Positions 37,300 through 51,800 of a stretch of 64,000 nt of DNA are shown one piece after another (the stretch's first letter is position 1; each line of letters opens with the position of its first letter). The position numbers were made by a program, and so were the translations under genes. The notes below the pieces were generated by a model. It was not told the origin of the DNA. It did no database searches and saw nothing but the letters and a program-made list of their open reading frames with translations. Origin of the DNA: Branchiostoma floridae (taxonomy: Eukaryota > Chordata > Leptocardii > Amphioxiformes > Branchiostomatidae); contig NC_049997.1 of the NCBI RefSeq assembly GCF_000003815.2, positions 13,330,261 to 13,394,260 of the forward strand, written 5' to 3'.

Positions 37300-40200
37300 A
37301 GGACAAACAAACAAACCGAAAACAATATGTACGGCGACATGGGCAGTACAGAAAGACATTCTTCTAGATGGGTGAGCGCAAGTCTTCTTACAATTGAAGA
37401 AATAGACTGAGTTATAGTGATAATCTGTCCAGAGATTATAATTATGATAAAAAAAATGTTGAACGTGCAATCAAGGACAATAATGGTAAGAGTATCATCT
37501 ATTCTTATGATATTATAACGAATGGTTTGCATTTGTTATACTATATACGTCTTTCCATCTAATACCTGTAAGTGAGAAAACAAGTTGATATTGTATGTAT
37601 GCCTTGGATGGTATTGATATGTGTGCGCTAGGGTAGAGTTTGGGTAGGATTGTGCCTGTAGACATTGCGTCAGTCTTTGTCGATCGGAATCTCTAGCGAT
37701 AGTATTTTACAGAAAGAATCACCGATTGTACCAGGATCTCTATCGACAAAAGACTCCGATTTGTAATACGGAATCAACAGGTGGTTCGTAACAGGTGTCG
37801 CGCATCAAAAGCGACATCTAGTGACCAAAAGTGGTATTGCAGTCGGTGAAAAGTTCACCCTCGATCAACGACCTTATGTTAAAACAAAGTTTGGCAAAGA
37901 ACGGGAAACAACAAACGTAAGTGCATTCGTAAAAATATTCAACCATGTAAAACGAACCAATCACTGGAATTAAAAGATATATCGATTTGGTTTTAAAGTT
38001 TAAGGGACAAAAACAAAGTAAAACACAAAACATGACATAAGGACAAAATTGTCCCAGTAAACTATTATAATTATCTTTTGTCCGTGAATTCATTGTTCTT
38101 ATGAAAGCTCTAAACGAAAATCTACAAAAGTTTACAAAAGTTACAAGTAAAGCAAAACAACAAAAAGATCAATGCAAGAAAAGAACAACGGAGAAAAAGA
38201 TGGCTCAAAGAAACAAAACACAAAATGACAATTTCTTTCTCTGTTTCAGACAAAAAAATAAATAAATCAAAGCTAGTTGTTACTTAAGATAGCAGTATTT
38301 CTAACCACATACAACAACAACGACTAATTTTGTATTTGTTTATCAACCAATGACATACAGACGTACTTTCGTACTGCCAACAAGCGTTTGAGTGAATGAC
38401 GTCATTTGTGACATTTGGTTTTCTCTGGTCTCATAACGCAGCTTGCATTCTTTCTGACGAAATCAAAGAAAAGGAAAGCGAATGAATTTAGACTGTATTA
38501 AACAAAAATTGAATACAGAAAGATTAGGAATAATTTCATACCGAGAGGGTTGTGGTATGGACACAGTTGGTTGAACACCGAACGTTAGGTTGTTGTTGTC
38601 AGCCGACTCTTAACAATGATTACGCAATCGTCATTCACAGGTCGCTGTAATATCTCCAAAATCATACCGCAAATGGATGATATTCCGACAAAAGGGCATC
38701 TTCAGTGCACTATCGGCACACGTACGAAGAATCTGAATCAATCCATCGTTGATCACAAACCTTGCGTACTCTCTCCCTGAGAATTTTCTTCCCATGCGAC
38801 CTTGTTTACATTTTACCCGCCAATGCGTCACGTGTATGTTTCCTCCATTCAAGATATCTAAGCGGTGAAATAACTCCAAAATAATCCACATTTGGTCCAT
38901 ACTACGCAAAACAAAACCGTACTGAATTCATTGAGTGTATATTCCTTGGGGAACTCGCAAAAATCCATCGCGTGGTTAACTGTTACCGTCAAAAGAACTT
39001 GTAAACACAAACTGACTTTAGCAACTGCGTCACACATAACTCTAGAGCGCATGCGCTGGACGTATTTTGTGTAATCTGTAGAAAATAAGCGCTTTCATTG
39101 GACGGTATAACCATTCGTCTTATGACGTAGATAACTTGACATACCTACGGATTAAGTGCTATCCTTGTGAGCAATCCAAACAAATTAGAATTCGTCCACC
39201 AATCTTTAAGTAGGAAAAACTATATAAGTTATTTAAAAAACATTTTTTTTTAAAGTTCTGCTGGTATCAACACTTTTGTTCTGTTATAATCTTTGGTAGA
39301 ATATTTCTTGCCTTAATTTAAGTACAATGATGGAACGTACCATTTTAGGGAGGGATCCGAATGCTCTAATACCTCCTTTCCACCAATGGTTGCAACCACT
39401 GACAGATTGACAAGAAAAGATTGTACAGATTTCTCCAGAAACATTTTGGGTGTTTTGACGTCTTTTAAATCATACTTCTTACATTTTGCTACATTTTCCA
39501 ATTAAGAAATCAAGAGCTAACATTACCCAAATCCTAGCTTGGACGCTGTACGGTTTGCTAAGCAATCGCCGTCCAATGGAAAGAGGTCCTAACTCAACTG
39601 TAAAGCCAACCTACATTTTGTACATGTCGTCAATTGTTAATTACAGAATGACATCAAAAAGTATTGGAGACACCATCTTTAATCCTAGAGTATGATACAT
39701 TTTTTGTATGTTTGACCATTTGTAGCACCGCTGGTATTGCCACCAACATGTCTTATTAGTACTAGTCAAAGTAGAAATAACTAGGACATATCTTCTGTCC
39801 GATATACAATACAATAATGAATGGCAAACTGCTTAATTTTAACCTCAACTTCAGAGATATTTCCTGACTATTTTGTACGTACATAAGGAACAAAGAAAAA
39901 AGAATAAAAAGGAAAGAAATTTGAAAAAAAGAAGAGTAAACAAAAATGTATATAAAAAATTCTCAGCTAGAAAAACAGTAACAAAGCAATCATAGGAAAT
40001 TAAGAAAAGAAAATGAAGGGGAACTAAACATCATCTTATGAAAAAAGAAAATAGAACAGACCATTGCATTTTTAATATCATGTCATGGAATTACTTTTAC
40101 ATACAATGATATACCAAATACAGTCTTAAGAACTCAAGCTACTTACCAATGCAAAACACATTACACCATTTTATACACGATATCATGGGCCATTATATAC

Positions 40201-42829
40201 AACATATTCTGTAACTAATAGCTCATAAAACAAAACTTTAATACTGCTTTTTACAGTACAAACCTTAACCAACCCGATCTTGTAAGAATAATAATGGTAC
40301 AAAAAAACAAGTTACTGATGCATACAAAAACTGTTATGGAATGTGGAACAACGTTAACACATTTATTGAAATGTGACTGTATTTGTAGATATAGAAATAA
40401 ATGCTGTAGAAAGTACCCAAGAACTGTTTGCAGCTGCATATTTTCTTTTCTTCTTTTTTCGTTCATAAAAAACAAACATTGCTGAAGCAAGTTTAAACAA
40501 CACTACAAAAAACTAGGAGTGCCCCTATAGTGTATTAATGTACATGTCCTTTTACAAGTACATTTCTACATGAATGTCTCCACAATAATCATTGATGTAT
40601 TATTCATTTAGTCATCATATGCATCAGTTATTATTTGCTGTGGTGTAATATTCTTAGTGTTGTATCCCTTGTAAGCCTATAGTCTATCACACAGGAACAA
40701 GTACAGTCAGTAGATGTTTCTAAATGCAGATGTATTACATTGTTAGAATTTCCTATGTTACATTGCATTCTAAAAGCTTGAGTTTTTTTAGTGGTACCAG
40801 TAATATTTCAGTTAGCAATTCAAAATCCATTTAGTCCTATTTGTTGTTGTTAGAAGTTAGGTACATTGTAGTGTATACCAGGGCTCTAGCCAGCTCGAAT
40901 TTTTTTCCGTCAGCCAATGCCCATCGTCGCGAAAACCGCGAAAATTAATCATTCCAGGAGATAGAAGGACTGAACTGAGACCTTGAAAAACGTGTTTTTA
41001 ATGAGATTATCGTATACAAAAGGGCGCTGACACACATTGTCAACAATCATAACAATAGCAAAACAGTGTGTTGGTTTTACGGCCGTGGGCGTCGTCCCCA
41101 AGCCGCCTGTAGCTTCCAACAAGGATTTTTGTTCGTCAAGGTTGACGGATTGGTTTTAAACCTTTTCTGTCACATGCAGCAAATTTCCGTCAATTCACGG
41201 AAAAACGGACGCTGGCTAGAGCCCTGGTGTATACTCACTAAATTGCAACAAGAGAGCACCAAAAACAGTATATTTCTATTTCAAGTTTTCCAGACTATCA
41301 TACTTTCAGGCCATGACATTTTCTACATTCATAATAAACAAAGAAAGTTAAGTCATACTGCCAACTATTATATATACATACATGTACATACACATACATC
41401 TGTTTGCCAAATTTCAAAATTGCTTTTTTTAACGGTTCAAGGCTTGGTTTTCACTGTATGTCACATAATTCTATAATGCCTTCTTTGTACCGTGTATCCT
41501 AAAATTTTTGTTCTTCTGTTATACTCACCTTGCACCATACATTATAGAATTTCTGCACCAAACGTTCGCTTCACACTGTAGAACCCACAATTTCTAGCAT
41601 TGTTGTACCACACACTTGGTTATACTGTATATCCCACTATTTTTAGCATTCTTGTACCACAGTTTTGTAACAGCATAACATATAACTTTTGCACTTGCAT
41701 ACATTTAAACCGTATAATTCAATTTTATGTTCAGAAACCATTATGATACCGTTTTTGTTAAGACACATGTCAAACCCAAGAATGAATATCATCACATTTC
41801 TTGTTTCTAAACAAAACTATTTCAAGATACAACAATGTACATTTTAACTCCACACTTGTAATTGTATCAGTAGTAATAAATCAGTGCATTTAGTCACCAT
41901 TTAAGTAATACATGTACTACATGTTAGTGTTAATTCTAACCTCATTAAACTGAGTATCTACTACATTACTGTTGGCTATTTGCCATCTCTATATGAGGTT
42001 GAATAGACTTAATTTCACTGTACTGTAGAGCTAGTTGAAATGTCCCTATTTTATCTGCATATTTACGTTAATCAGTACACTTAACTCTAAAGATAGTCAC
42101 AGTGTTATAGTTGCTTGCATGACAAAAACTGAATGTGAATCACCAAGGCCACAGTAAGTAAATTGAACAAAGTTAACCTTCCAAACTTTTTGTTGTGTTG
42201 TGAGTGTGATTAAAATTTCCATTAGCTTAAAGTTTGTTGTTATCTCTAAACTCTTATTTAATACCTGTATCAGAGTGGAGTGAGGGATGATATTGTAGCC
42301 AGTTGAGTTCAACTTTCTTATAAATGTACTTCTCCTCAAAATTATAGATTTTACAGTATACATTCAGTAAACAAACATACACATCTATTTGTAACATTTC
42401 CTACTAGTACACAAATAATATGCAACACAGAATATTCAAATAGTTCCTTATGTCACAAAATACTACCTGTTAATGAAAGTTCAAGACTGCAGAAACAACT
42501 CTGCACATTTCAATATAAAGCCCAAGGGGCATGTACATAAGGACTTGTCATTTTTTCCTTGGGGACAACTTCTGCTCTTTTTGTTCTACTTTTATGCATT
42601 TTTTTGTGCAATTCGTTTTGTGCAACTTAGTAACAAAAGTTGAAAGCAGCATATTGTTGAAGAGGCTTTCCATTGATCTTAATTTGAATTTCTCCACGAT
42701 CTTGTAGGCGAATAATTAGAATAAGGACATATTGAACAGAGGTAAGTTAAATCACCGTGGTCAAATCCTACTACATGTCCAAGTAAACTAACAAATAAAC
42801 AAAACAACAAGACTGCCCAACGTTATGAC
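37300..42829. other. Intergenic stretch between GPCR and ARHGAP1
   Basis: The genes converge here. AT-rich DNA without supported exons. It contains an hAT-like MITE (40879-41226). A minus-strand AATAAA near 40360 could end a long ARHGAP1 3' UTR, but this is unproven. Confidence 0.5.
40879..41226. mobile_element. hAT-type MITE with exact 8-bp target duplication
   Basis: Termini CAGGGCTCTAGCCAGC and its inverted complement GCTGGCTAGAGCCCTG are perfect. Flanks GTGTATAC at 40871-40878 and 41227-41234 are identical 8-bp duplications, diagnostic of the hAT superfamily. 348 bp, no coding capacity. Confidence 0.92.
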
Positions 42830-45800
42830 CTAGGGAGAAGTGCCCCAATCCCTGATGAACAGTTCTTGATGGTGTTCCAACAATCTCAGGGTGAACATGT
42901 TGATTGGTCCTAGCGACGTCAGCGAAGCCGCCTGATTGGTCGACCAGAGGAGGTTGGGTCCGAACACGATACTCAGGTTCTGGGCGGTCATCTTGTTTTC
43001 TTCACTATACAGAATGACCTGCATGGGAAAAAAATTATACCATTACTATGTAATAGGGCTGTGTACGGACACTATTGGGGTACAGACACTACTGGGGGTA
43101 CGGACACTACTGGGGGTACGGACACTGCTGGGGGTACGGACACTACTGGGGGTACGGACACTACTGGGGGTACAGACACTACTGGGGGTACGGACACTAC
43201 TGGGGGTACGGACACTACTGGGGGTACGGACACTGCTGGGGGTACGGACACTACTGGGGTACCGACACTACTGGGGGTACGGACACTACTGGGGGTACAG
43301 ACACTACTGGGGGTACGGACACTACTGGGGGTACAGACACTACTGGGGGTACGGACACTACTGGGGGTACGGACACTGCTGGGGGTACGGACACTACTGG
43401 GGTACCAACACTGCTGGGGGTACAGACACTGCTGGGGGTACGGATACTTCTGGGGGTACGGACACTATTGGGGCTACGGACACTGCAGAGGGTACGGACA
43501 CTACTGAGGGTACGGACACTACTGAGGGTACGGACACTACTGAGGGTATGGACACTATTGGGGCTACGGACACTGCAGAGGGTACGGACACTACTGGGGG
43601 TACGGACACTACAGGGGGTACGGACACTACAGAGGGTACGGACACTACTGGGGGTATGGACACTACTGGGGTTACGGACACTACTGGGGGTACGGACACT
43701 ACAGAGGGTACAGACACTACTGGGGGTACAGACACTACTGGGGGTATGGACACTACAGGGGGTATGGACACTACTGGGGGTACAGACACTACTGAGGGTA
43801 TGGACACTACTGGGGGTACGGACACTACTGGGGGTACAGACACTACTGAGGGTACGGACACTACTGGGGGTACGGACGCTACTGGGGGTACAGACACTAC
43901 TGAGGGTACGGACACTACTGGGGGTACGGACACTACTGGGGGTACGGACACTACTGGGGATGCGGACACTACTGGGGGTACGGACACTACAGGGCGTATG
44001 GACACTACTGAGGGTATGGACACTATTGGGGGTATGGACACTACAGGGGGTATGGACACTACTGGGGGTATGGACACTACTGGGGGTATGGACAGTACTG
44101 GGGGTATGGACACTACCGGGGGTATGGACACTACCGGGGGTATGGACACTACCGGGGGTACGGACACTACTGGGGGTACGGACGCTACTGGGGGTACGGA
44201 CACTACCGGGGGTACGGACACAACTGGGGGTACAGACACCACTGGGGGTATGGACACTACTGGGGGTAAGGACACTACAGAAGTTATGGACACTACTAGG
44301 GGTGTAGGGATGTAGTGGGTACGTAAAAAGGGGGTACGGACGCTACTGGGGGCACAAACACTACAGGCGGTTGGGAACAGTATAACTCAAAGCCACCCAA
44401 ACAAACATTGTAATCTAAGTCAAACCATCTCAAAACTGCACAATTGACCACAGTTTCCATCTTGCTATTGTGTAAAGAAGTATTTGTACTGCTTTTTTTA
44501 GTATTGTGATGCACTACTTATACCCAAACTACTATTGGGGATGGGGGGGGGGGGGGTAAAATGGACAAAAGACCTGGCAATGTGTGAGTTGGTAGCAGTG
44601 ACGTGTGTATCCAGTTATGTTAGCACATACATGTACATGTACAGTACCCACCTCCTCCAGAAAGTCCACCAGATACTTCAGGACTACATAGTTGAGTTCA
44701 GGCAGCTTCCCACTGATCAGTTCTTTAGTGGCCATCAGTCTGTCATTGCCATCCAACTCTCCTGGAAACACAAACATAAACATACCAGGTAAACAAAAAC
44801 ATCAACACACAATACTGTAAATGCAGAAATGTTCGCGGTGGATTAATGCTCGCGGTTTTCGCGGTGACCGCGAATTTAAAAGCACCGCGAACATTTTTCT
44901 ATTATGGCATCAGACTGCAGTCTATGGTGTTACCGCGAACTTAGATCCACTGTGAAAAGTCCTTTTTTCCGCTACCGCGAAATTAAATCCCCGCGAACTT
45001 AAATGCATTTTACAGTATGTCCAAATTTTCAGAAATTGCAGTGTGCGTAGTCCAGTGGTTATAGCGGCCCTGCCTCTGGAACTAGAAGCCGTGAGTTTGA
45101 TTCCAGCTGTGTCACTCACCTGACATGAACGCTACTTGAAAGGGTTGCAGTTCTTATGGCTTTTAAGCCGTGGTAAACAGTGTTCATTGTGCTTGTCAAA
45201 AAGATCTAGAGGAATTTTCTCGGTACAATAAACCTGTAAAAAATGTACATAGCCTCTGTCTTCTTTGTGACAGCTAGTGGAAGAATAGCTCATTACTGAT
45301 TGAAACTGGATTGATACCACTTTCATTTTTTTCATGGTTACCATACAGAAAAAAAAGATTAATAGTTAACTGTCACAGCGACAGTCACAGAAAGCCCTCT
45401 AAAATAAGGAAAAACCGATCCTATTAGTTCAACAAATGTTTACTAAACAGTGTTCACAAACAGTTAACATATGCATTAAAAGCGGCTGACCGTGTATTCT
45501 CATGACTTCATCGTACAGTTGGAAGGTTATCAGTGGTTCGGGCATCTCACGGAGGAATGTCTTCAAGATGGCCGCCGCGAGATGTGGATCACCCAGCTCC
45601 ATCCAGTTCACTGTCCTACCTACAGTTTGTAGATTGTGTAGTAAAACCATCATGTATTGTTTGTACAAAGGCATGTCAGCATAGGGTTTTGCTTAAGGCC
45701 ATACTGTATTCCAGAGGAAAGAGTTATTTTCTAAAAGACCACATCTTTATGAACACAAAAAAGTTTGTAAAGATTAATCACAGATGAACAAGTAAATGAA

Positions 45801-48800
45801 CCATTTATAATCCAGTAACTGAGTATCCCCATACAAGTTTTTCTGGAAAAAAGCCCTCCACATACTATACTTCTCTGTAGAAAATTGCACTAATTCCTGA
45901 GGTAAATGTTGAACTGTAATTTCCGTAAGAATCATTGTTGTACCTTCGTTGTACATTTTCTGCACTTCCTTCACCATCTTCGCATTGGCAGATCTTCTGA
46001 AGATTCCCTCCACCTCCACACCTACAGTAGGAGAAATATGTCAAGAAAACTTAAGAAAGTGTGAAAAGCAAAAAAAAAAACCACAGAACTGTCCTTAGTG
46101 CTGAATTGCTATTTTTTGCCCACTAAGGATAAATCATTGTACAATGCCATAATTCCATTGGTCTATAGCTGATAGGAGTGGGTACCGGTATAGAAAGTTT
46201 AGGTCCAGAGGATCAGGTCCAGGTCTGAACCTGATTCAGTATTTAAAAACTTTTGAATGGACGATACTCAAAACAATGGTCCATGTTGCTACAAAGGAAT
46301 CTGTTTGGTGGAGCATTTGACTCCCATCAGCGTTTTAAAACTGTCCTTGGTGCTGAATTGCTATTTTTTACCCTGTAATAATAAATCGTTGAACCCTGCA
46401 TTGACTCCATTGGTAGCAGATAGTCTGTACAGCAAGTTACATATTGCTGGTTGCAGTAACTGTTGTAGTCTTTCCAAGCTGGTTCATCCCAATTTGAGGT
46501 GATAAAACAAATCAATCTAATCTTACTGAATACAGAGCATTTATATATTACAGAAATGGTGTGTTACCAGGGTTGTAGCCAGCCTGAAATCATTTTCAGT
46601 CCCCTTGATTTTGAATGGGAATCCTATCGAGCACCGAAGGCATGGCGTGACGTTGCGCATCATTTCTAGGGGGTCTGGGTCCAGGAAATTTTTAGATCAA
46701 GACCCTCTGAAACACTGTTTCCTGGATTTTGAGGTGCAAATTTTGCTTGTAGACTAAGCTGTTCAATGGCATCTGTTTTGGTGAAGAAGAACACATGGGT
46801 TTCAGTTTTTTTTATATCTTTACATATCAATTTTTGTCTGTCCCAGGGGACGGAATGGGGAAAACTTTTTTCAGTCTCCAGCTGCAAAATTCCTTCAAAG
46901 GACTGAAGGACAGGTGCTGGCTACAACCCTATGTGTTACATATGGAGGCAGCATTGACTATCAAAAAACAAATAGACAAATAAAACAGAAATACAGACCA
47001 TGTTGCCTGAGATACGCCGTTGTCTCTTGCATGACTTTAGGTAGAGGTTCTCCATGGTTGTGGATCTTCAGACTACAGATGAAAAATACAAAAAATTTTA
47101 AAAATTGACTTTACCCTAATCTAAACAACACTGAGGACACCAAATAGCAATAACTCAAGCAACTAAATATGACTTTTAAATGGCCAGATGTTTCAGATAA
47201 TATCCGTTATCTTTCGTCAGTGACATTGAAAGATAACGGATGTTATATGACCATTTCAAAAATCACATCTAATTGCTGTTTGGCTTATCTTACTACCTGG
47301 ATGCCTTACCTCTATCGACATAAGCACACTGAGTAGTTTATACAAGTTTCTCACAATTACAGAGCCACAATATGCTAACATCTTTACCATTTACTGGAAA
47401 TAATCTAAAATTTTATACCTCCAAAAAAAGTACACTAACTGACTAAGTCTTATGATTTGCACAGTTCTTTGTGGGCTACATGAACATGTTTTCAGTAAAG
47501 GTTTTCAATAGAATGAAAATAATATTCATATTCGTCATCATCTAGAAGAAAGGTCAGTGCTGGTTAAGAAGAATCCTAGAATTCCTAAAGAATTATTACA
47601 TTTATGGAAACTTGTCTTATAATAAAATGTCATGTCAACTAGTGGTATTTCACACTGACGAAATTCAGATAAATCATGCAGTACTTTTAATAAATGACAT
47701 CATAAAACAGTTTGACGACATGTATTTCCCTCACAATTCTAGGGTGACTCCAAACTGTTGCGTTGGGCGAGGTTGCTCGTCTGTTGCGTCGGGGGACTGA
47801 CGGTAAAACGTACTCGAAGATTTCGGCTTGTTCCTCTCCAGCAGTCTCTTGTCATGTCTGGAAAATAACAATTATATAAGGATGAAACTTTCAGCTAGTA
47901 GTAGTGCAATGTGGCTTCAGGCCACACCAATTTTATTTTTTGTTTCTCGGATTATTTCAGAAAAAAAACTGGGTCGGTCGGTCAAAAAATAAATTAAAAA
48001 AAAAACTTTTGCAAAAAGTTACATGTAGGGGTAGGAGAGATCACGGGTCTTACTCAAGTTACACAACAGAAATAACAACAATTCAACATTTAGGGGGTCC
48101 CTGGTAGCAAAGTTTAAAGTTTGAAGAAAAATGTTAAATGTACCGTCCAAAATAGGTACATACAGCTACTGGAATTTGAGGCCCATAGTTAATTTGAGAA
48201 AGGAGAGGCAGTGAAATTTTGTCAACACGAGGTGTGGCCATCAATTTTAAAAGTTTGTTTTTTTTCAAATGGAAAAAAATAGGGTTGGGATATCCGAGAA
48301 ACAACAAATAAAATTGGTGCGGCCTCAACATGGCTTGCGTGTGTGCATGTGTGGAGAAATTGATCAATAAAGTTTCTATCATATTCCATGTCAAAAATCC
48401 AGGAAAAAACTGAGATGCAAATCGCTTCATTAGATATCTCAATCTGTTGCTACGTATACAGTAAAAGAAATTCTATTCATTACTGTACTGTAAATGTGTT
48501 GGGTACAAATATCAAGTGTAGTCATTCATCTACTCATTCATTCTTTCACTCACTCACTCAGACAGTGAATCATCTAGATAGTGCAATTACACATAAGCCA
48601 TTTATCTACTGATTCATTCATTCATTTATTTATTTACTCACTCTCTCACAGATTGTGGCAGTCCTCTTGTGGATCAAAGTAAAATGTACATCTTTGTATC
48701 TGCATCTGTATAGCCGGTATAACTGCCGTTCGGCGTAACACACCAGCTTCGCAGGCACGCGGCGCGGCAGCAACTGGTTATATTACACTGAATGACCCGT

Positions 48801-51800
48801 CACACCGAACTTTTGCACATCTATCTGCAAGCGTTCTTAAATCTACGCAGAGAAGATACTAGTGTACTTGGTGATAACAAATTCCACTCTACGATAGTTC
48901 TGGGAAAGTACGAATTTTTTAACACATCAATCCTTGGTAACTCTGGTATTTGAAGGCATGGCTGTTTCTTGTTCTTTTTTGAGCCTTTGAGCTATGTATG
49001 GCTATTGATTTCTTCATTCATTCACTTACTCATTCACGCATTCATATCATTTAATCTATTCATTCATTCACTTACTCTAGTACAGGTTGTGGGACCTCCA
49101 GCTGATCGAAGTACAGATGTTCCTTCAGCTCACTCAGTAGGTTCACATACATGATCTTCCTCCCAAACTTCACACTGAAACACAAACATGCACTTTGACA
49201 ATCTTTAAACTCAAGGATAATGAATGGAGAAAACATCAACAGATTTTCCAACACTTTCACTTGATGTTAGCAGGGCTCGAAATACTTTTTTCTGCATACC
49301 TGTACTGGTGCAGGTAACATTAAAGATTACCTGCACCAAACAAATTTTACCTGCACCACTCTGAATTTATAAAGTACGGATTATACTAAAACTGTTCAGG
49401 AACCATTGCTATTTTTTCTTCTATACTTTATAAGTGGTAACAGTCAATGCAGCTGATAACAATCCATCTACAACTACATTATAGGACATTTATGTATAAA
49501 ACCTAGTACATGGGCCAGTGCAGTATAGGTGCAGGTAGACATCAGAAATACCAGCACAGCTACAATTTTACCTGCACTAACCTGCATAGCAAAGAAGTCA
49601 CTTTGGCATTTTACATACTATTCTAACTTTAGATTTCTAGAATTGATAGAGATTTTATTATGTAAAGATAACTTCATTCAAAACTATAACATATAGTCTG
49701 ACATACAAATGTAGGTCCATACAACTTCATCATAAGAAAATATGGAAATGATACTAGTACACAAACACAAATTTAAGAATCAGAAATTTCCAAAATCTTT
49801 TCATGCTACTAATATACATTCACCATGTTAAACATTATAAGTTAATATAACTTACAAAGAGAGTTACACTCACCTAATTATGGGTTTGAAGATTTTCCAC
49901 AGAATCTTGATAAAGTTGGTTGGATGGACGATATACAGGGCCTTCAAATTCTTCTTGTACCTGCAAGTCATATCGTCAAAACGTCTGAGAATACTGGTTC
50001 AACACAAGACACAAAACACAAGACAACCACATCCTTTGTTAAATGTGTTTTCAATACTTATGCCATGTTGGGTCAATTATATGTGCTATGACATCCTCTG
50101 GGAACCCCAAAACTGATATGAGCATGCAAATAACAAAAAGTTGCTTCTTCCCGAGTACAAGAGCTATTCAATCCTCAAAATTTGTGACCCTAGCTTGTTC
50201 AGAGCACGAGATAGGAAAACCAGAAGTTGCGCTGCAGTACCAAGGGAAGTCGCTGGGGGGCCCCAAAATCTAATCATTTCCAGCTTTTATCACGACCAAC
50301 CAACACACCAAGTATGAAACCAATCCATCCAGCCGTTCTTGAGTTATCTTGTTGACAGACAGACAGACAGACACACAAACGCTAGTGAAAATATAACCTC
50401 CATGACATTTCATGGAGGTAATCAAAGTCCACGTATCTATGTATGTCATCCATACTAGTATTGGAAGCAACATGGACTTAATGGAGAAACAAGGCCCTTA
50501 AACAGCTTAACATAAAAGGCCATCCTGTTTTCTTTTTCATTTATAAAGTACTGAGAATCTCTCTTCACATTGAAAGAAAAGGAAGGAAACCTACTTTCTG
50601 TCAAACTCTCTGTAAGCTTGGATGAGCCATTTGAAGTTGGGCTTGTTCTGACTGTTGAGTCCATAGTGGAAGTACACCAGCACATAGTCATTCTCCACAT
50701 ACTGGTCCAGGGTCTGACGTAGGTACCTAAAGAAGGAGGAAGATTATTATATATAAAGTTGGGTTTGTTGTGACTGTTGAGTCCATAGTGGAAGTACACC
50801 AGAACATAGTCATTCTCCACATACTGGTCCAGGGTCTGTCGTAGGTACCTATAGAAGGGGGAAGATTATTATTGGCTATAAAGTTGGGTTTGTTCTGACT
50901 GTTGAGTCCATAGTGGAAGTACACCAGAACATAGTCATTCTCCACATACTGGTCCAGGGTCTGTCGTAGGTACCTATAGAAGGGGGAAGATTATAAATTA
51001 CTATAAAGTTGGGTTTGTTCTGACTGTTGAGTCCATAGTGGAAGTACACCAGAACATAGTCATTCTCCACATACTGGTCCAGGGTCTGTCGTAGGTACCT
51101 ATAGAAGGGGGAAGATTATAAATTACTATAAAGTTGGGTTTGTTCTGACTGTTGAGTCCGTAGTGGAAGTACACCAGCACATAGTCATTCTCCACATACT
51201 GATCCAGTGTCTGACGTAGGTACCTGAAATAAAAGTACAGTAGAAGCCAGTTAATTGCACGACGGATAAACGCACACTTCTGTTAACTGCACGGAATACC
51301 AAAATCCCAAATAAGTGCGGTCCATCTAGATAATTTTGCATTATTGCACCGGCCGGATAATTGCACGAAATTCACTGGCAAATAGCCGTGCAATTAAGCG
51401 GCTTCTACTGTATGTAGATATCACAAGATCAGAGAAGCAGTGACAATAACTTTTACTGCATTTCCATACAGTTGCAGTTGCCGGGCAAAATATGTTGACG
51501 TACACCAAAGAAATCTTGGAGTGAGTGTTTTAAGAAGGACAAGCTACATACCCCAGGAGTCTTTGATGGTCCAGCTCCTTACTGGTAGGTAATCTACAGC
51601 AGCTGAAGATGATGACCTTCCTACCATAGCTGTCATCGCCTGAAACACAAGGTCATCAGGGTATCTTAATACTTCATCATCATCATCATCATCATCATTC
51701 GACATGCTTACACACGACAGGTTACATCGCCCCTTATGGGGTGACACACCCTTTCGTTGGCTAATTACAAGATGTGTTTTTAAGAGTCACTGATTAAAGA

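Noticed and set aside
42936-44315. Long open frames (459, 410 and 299 codons) over the 18-bp repeat
   Set aside because: The repeat unit is a multiple of three, so open frames on both strands follow automatically. The sequence is purely repetitive and lies inside an ARHGAP1 intron.
50595-51223. CRISPR-like array
   Set aside because: Regular 125-bp spacing comes from a duplicated exon border in a eukaryotic gene; no repeat-spacer structure.
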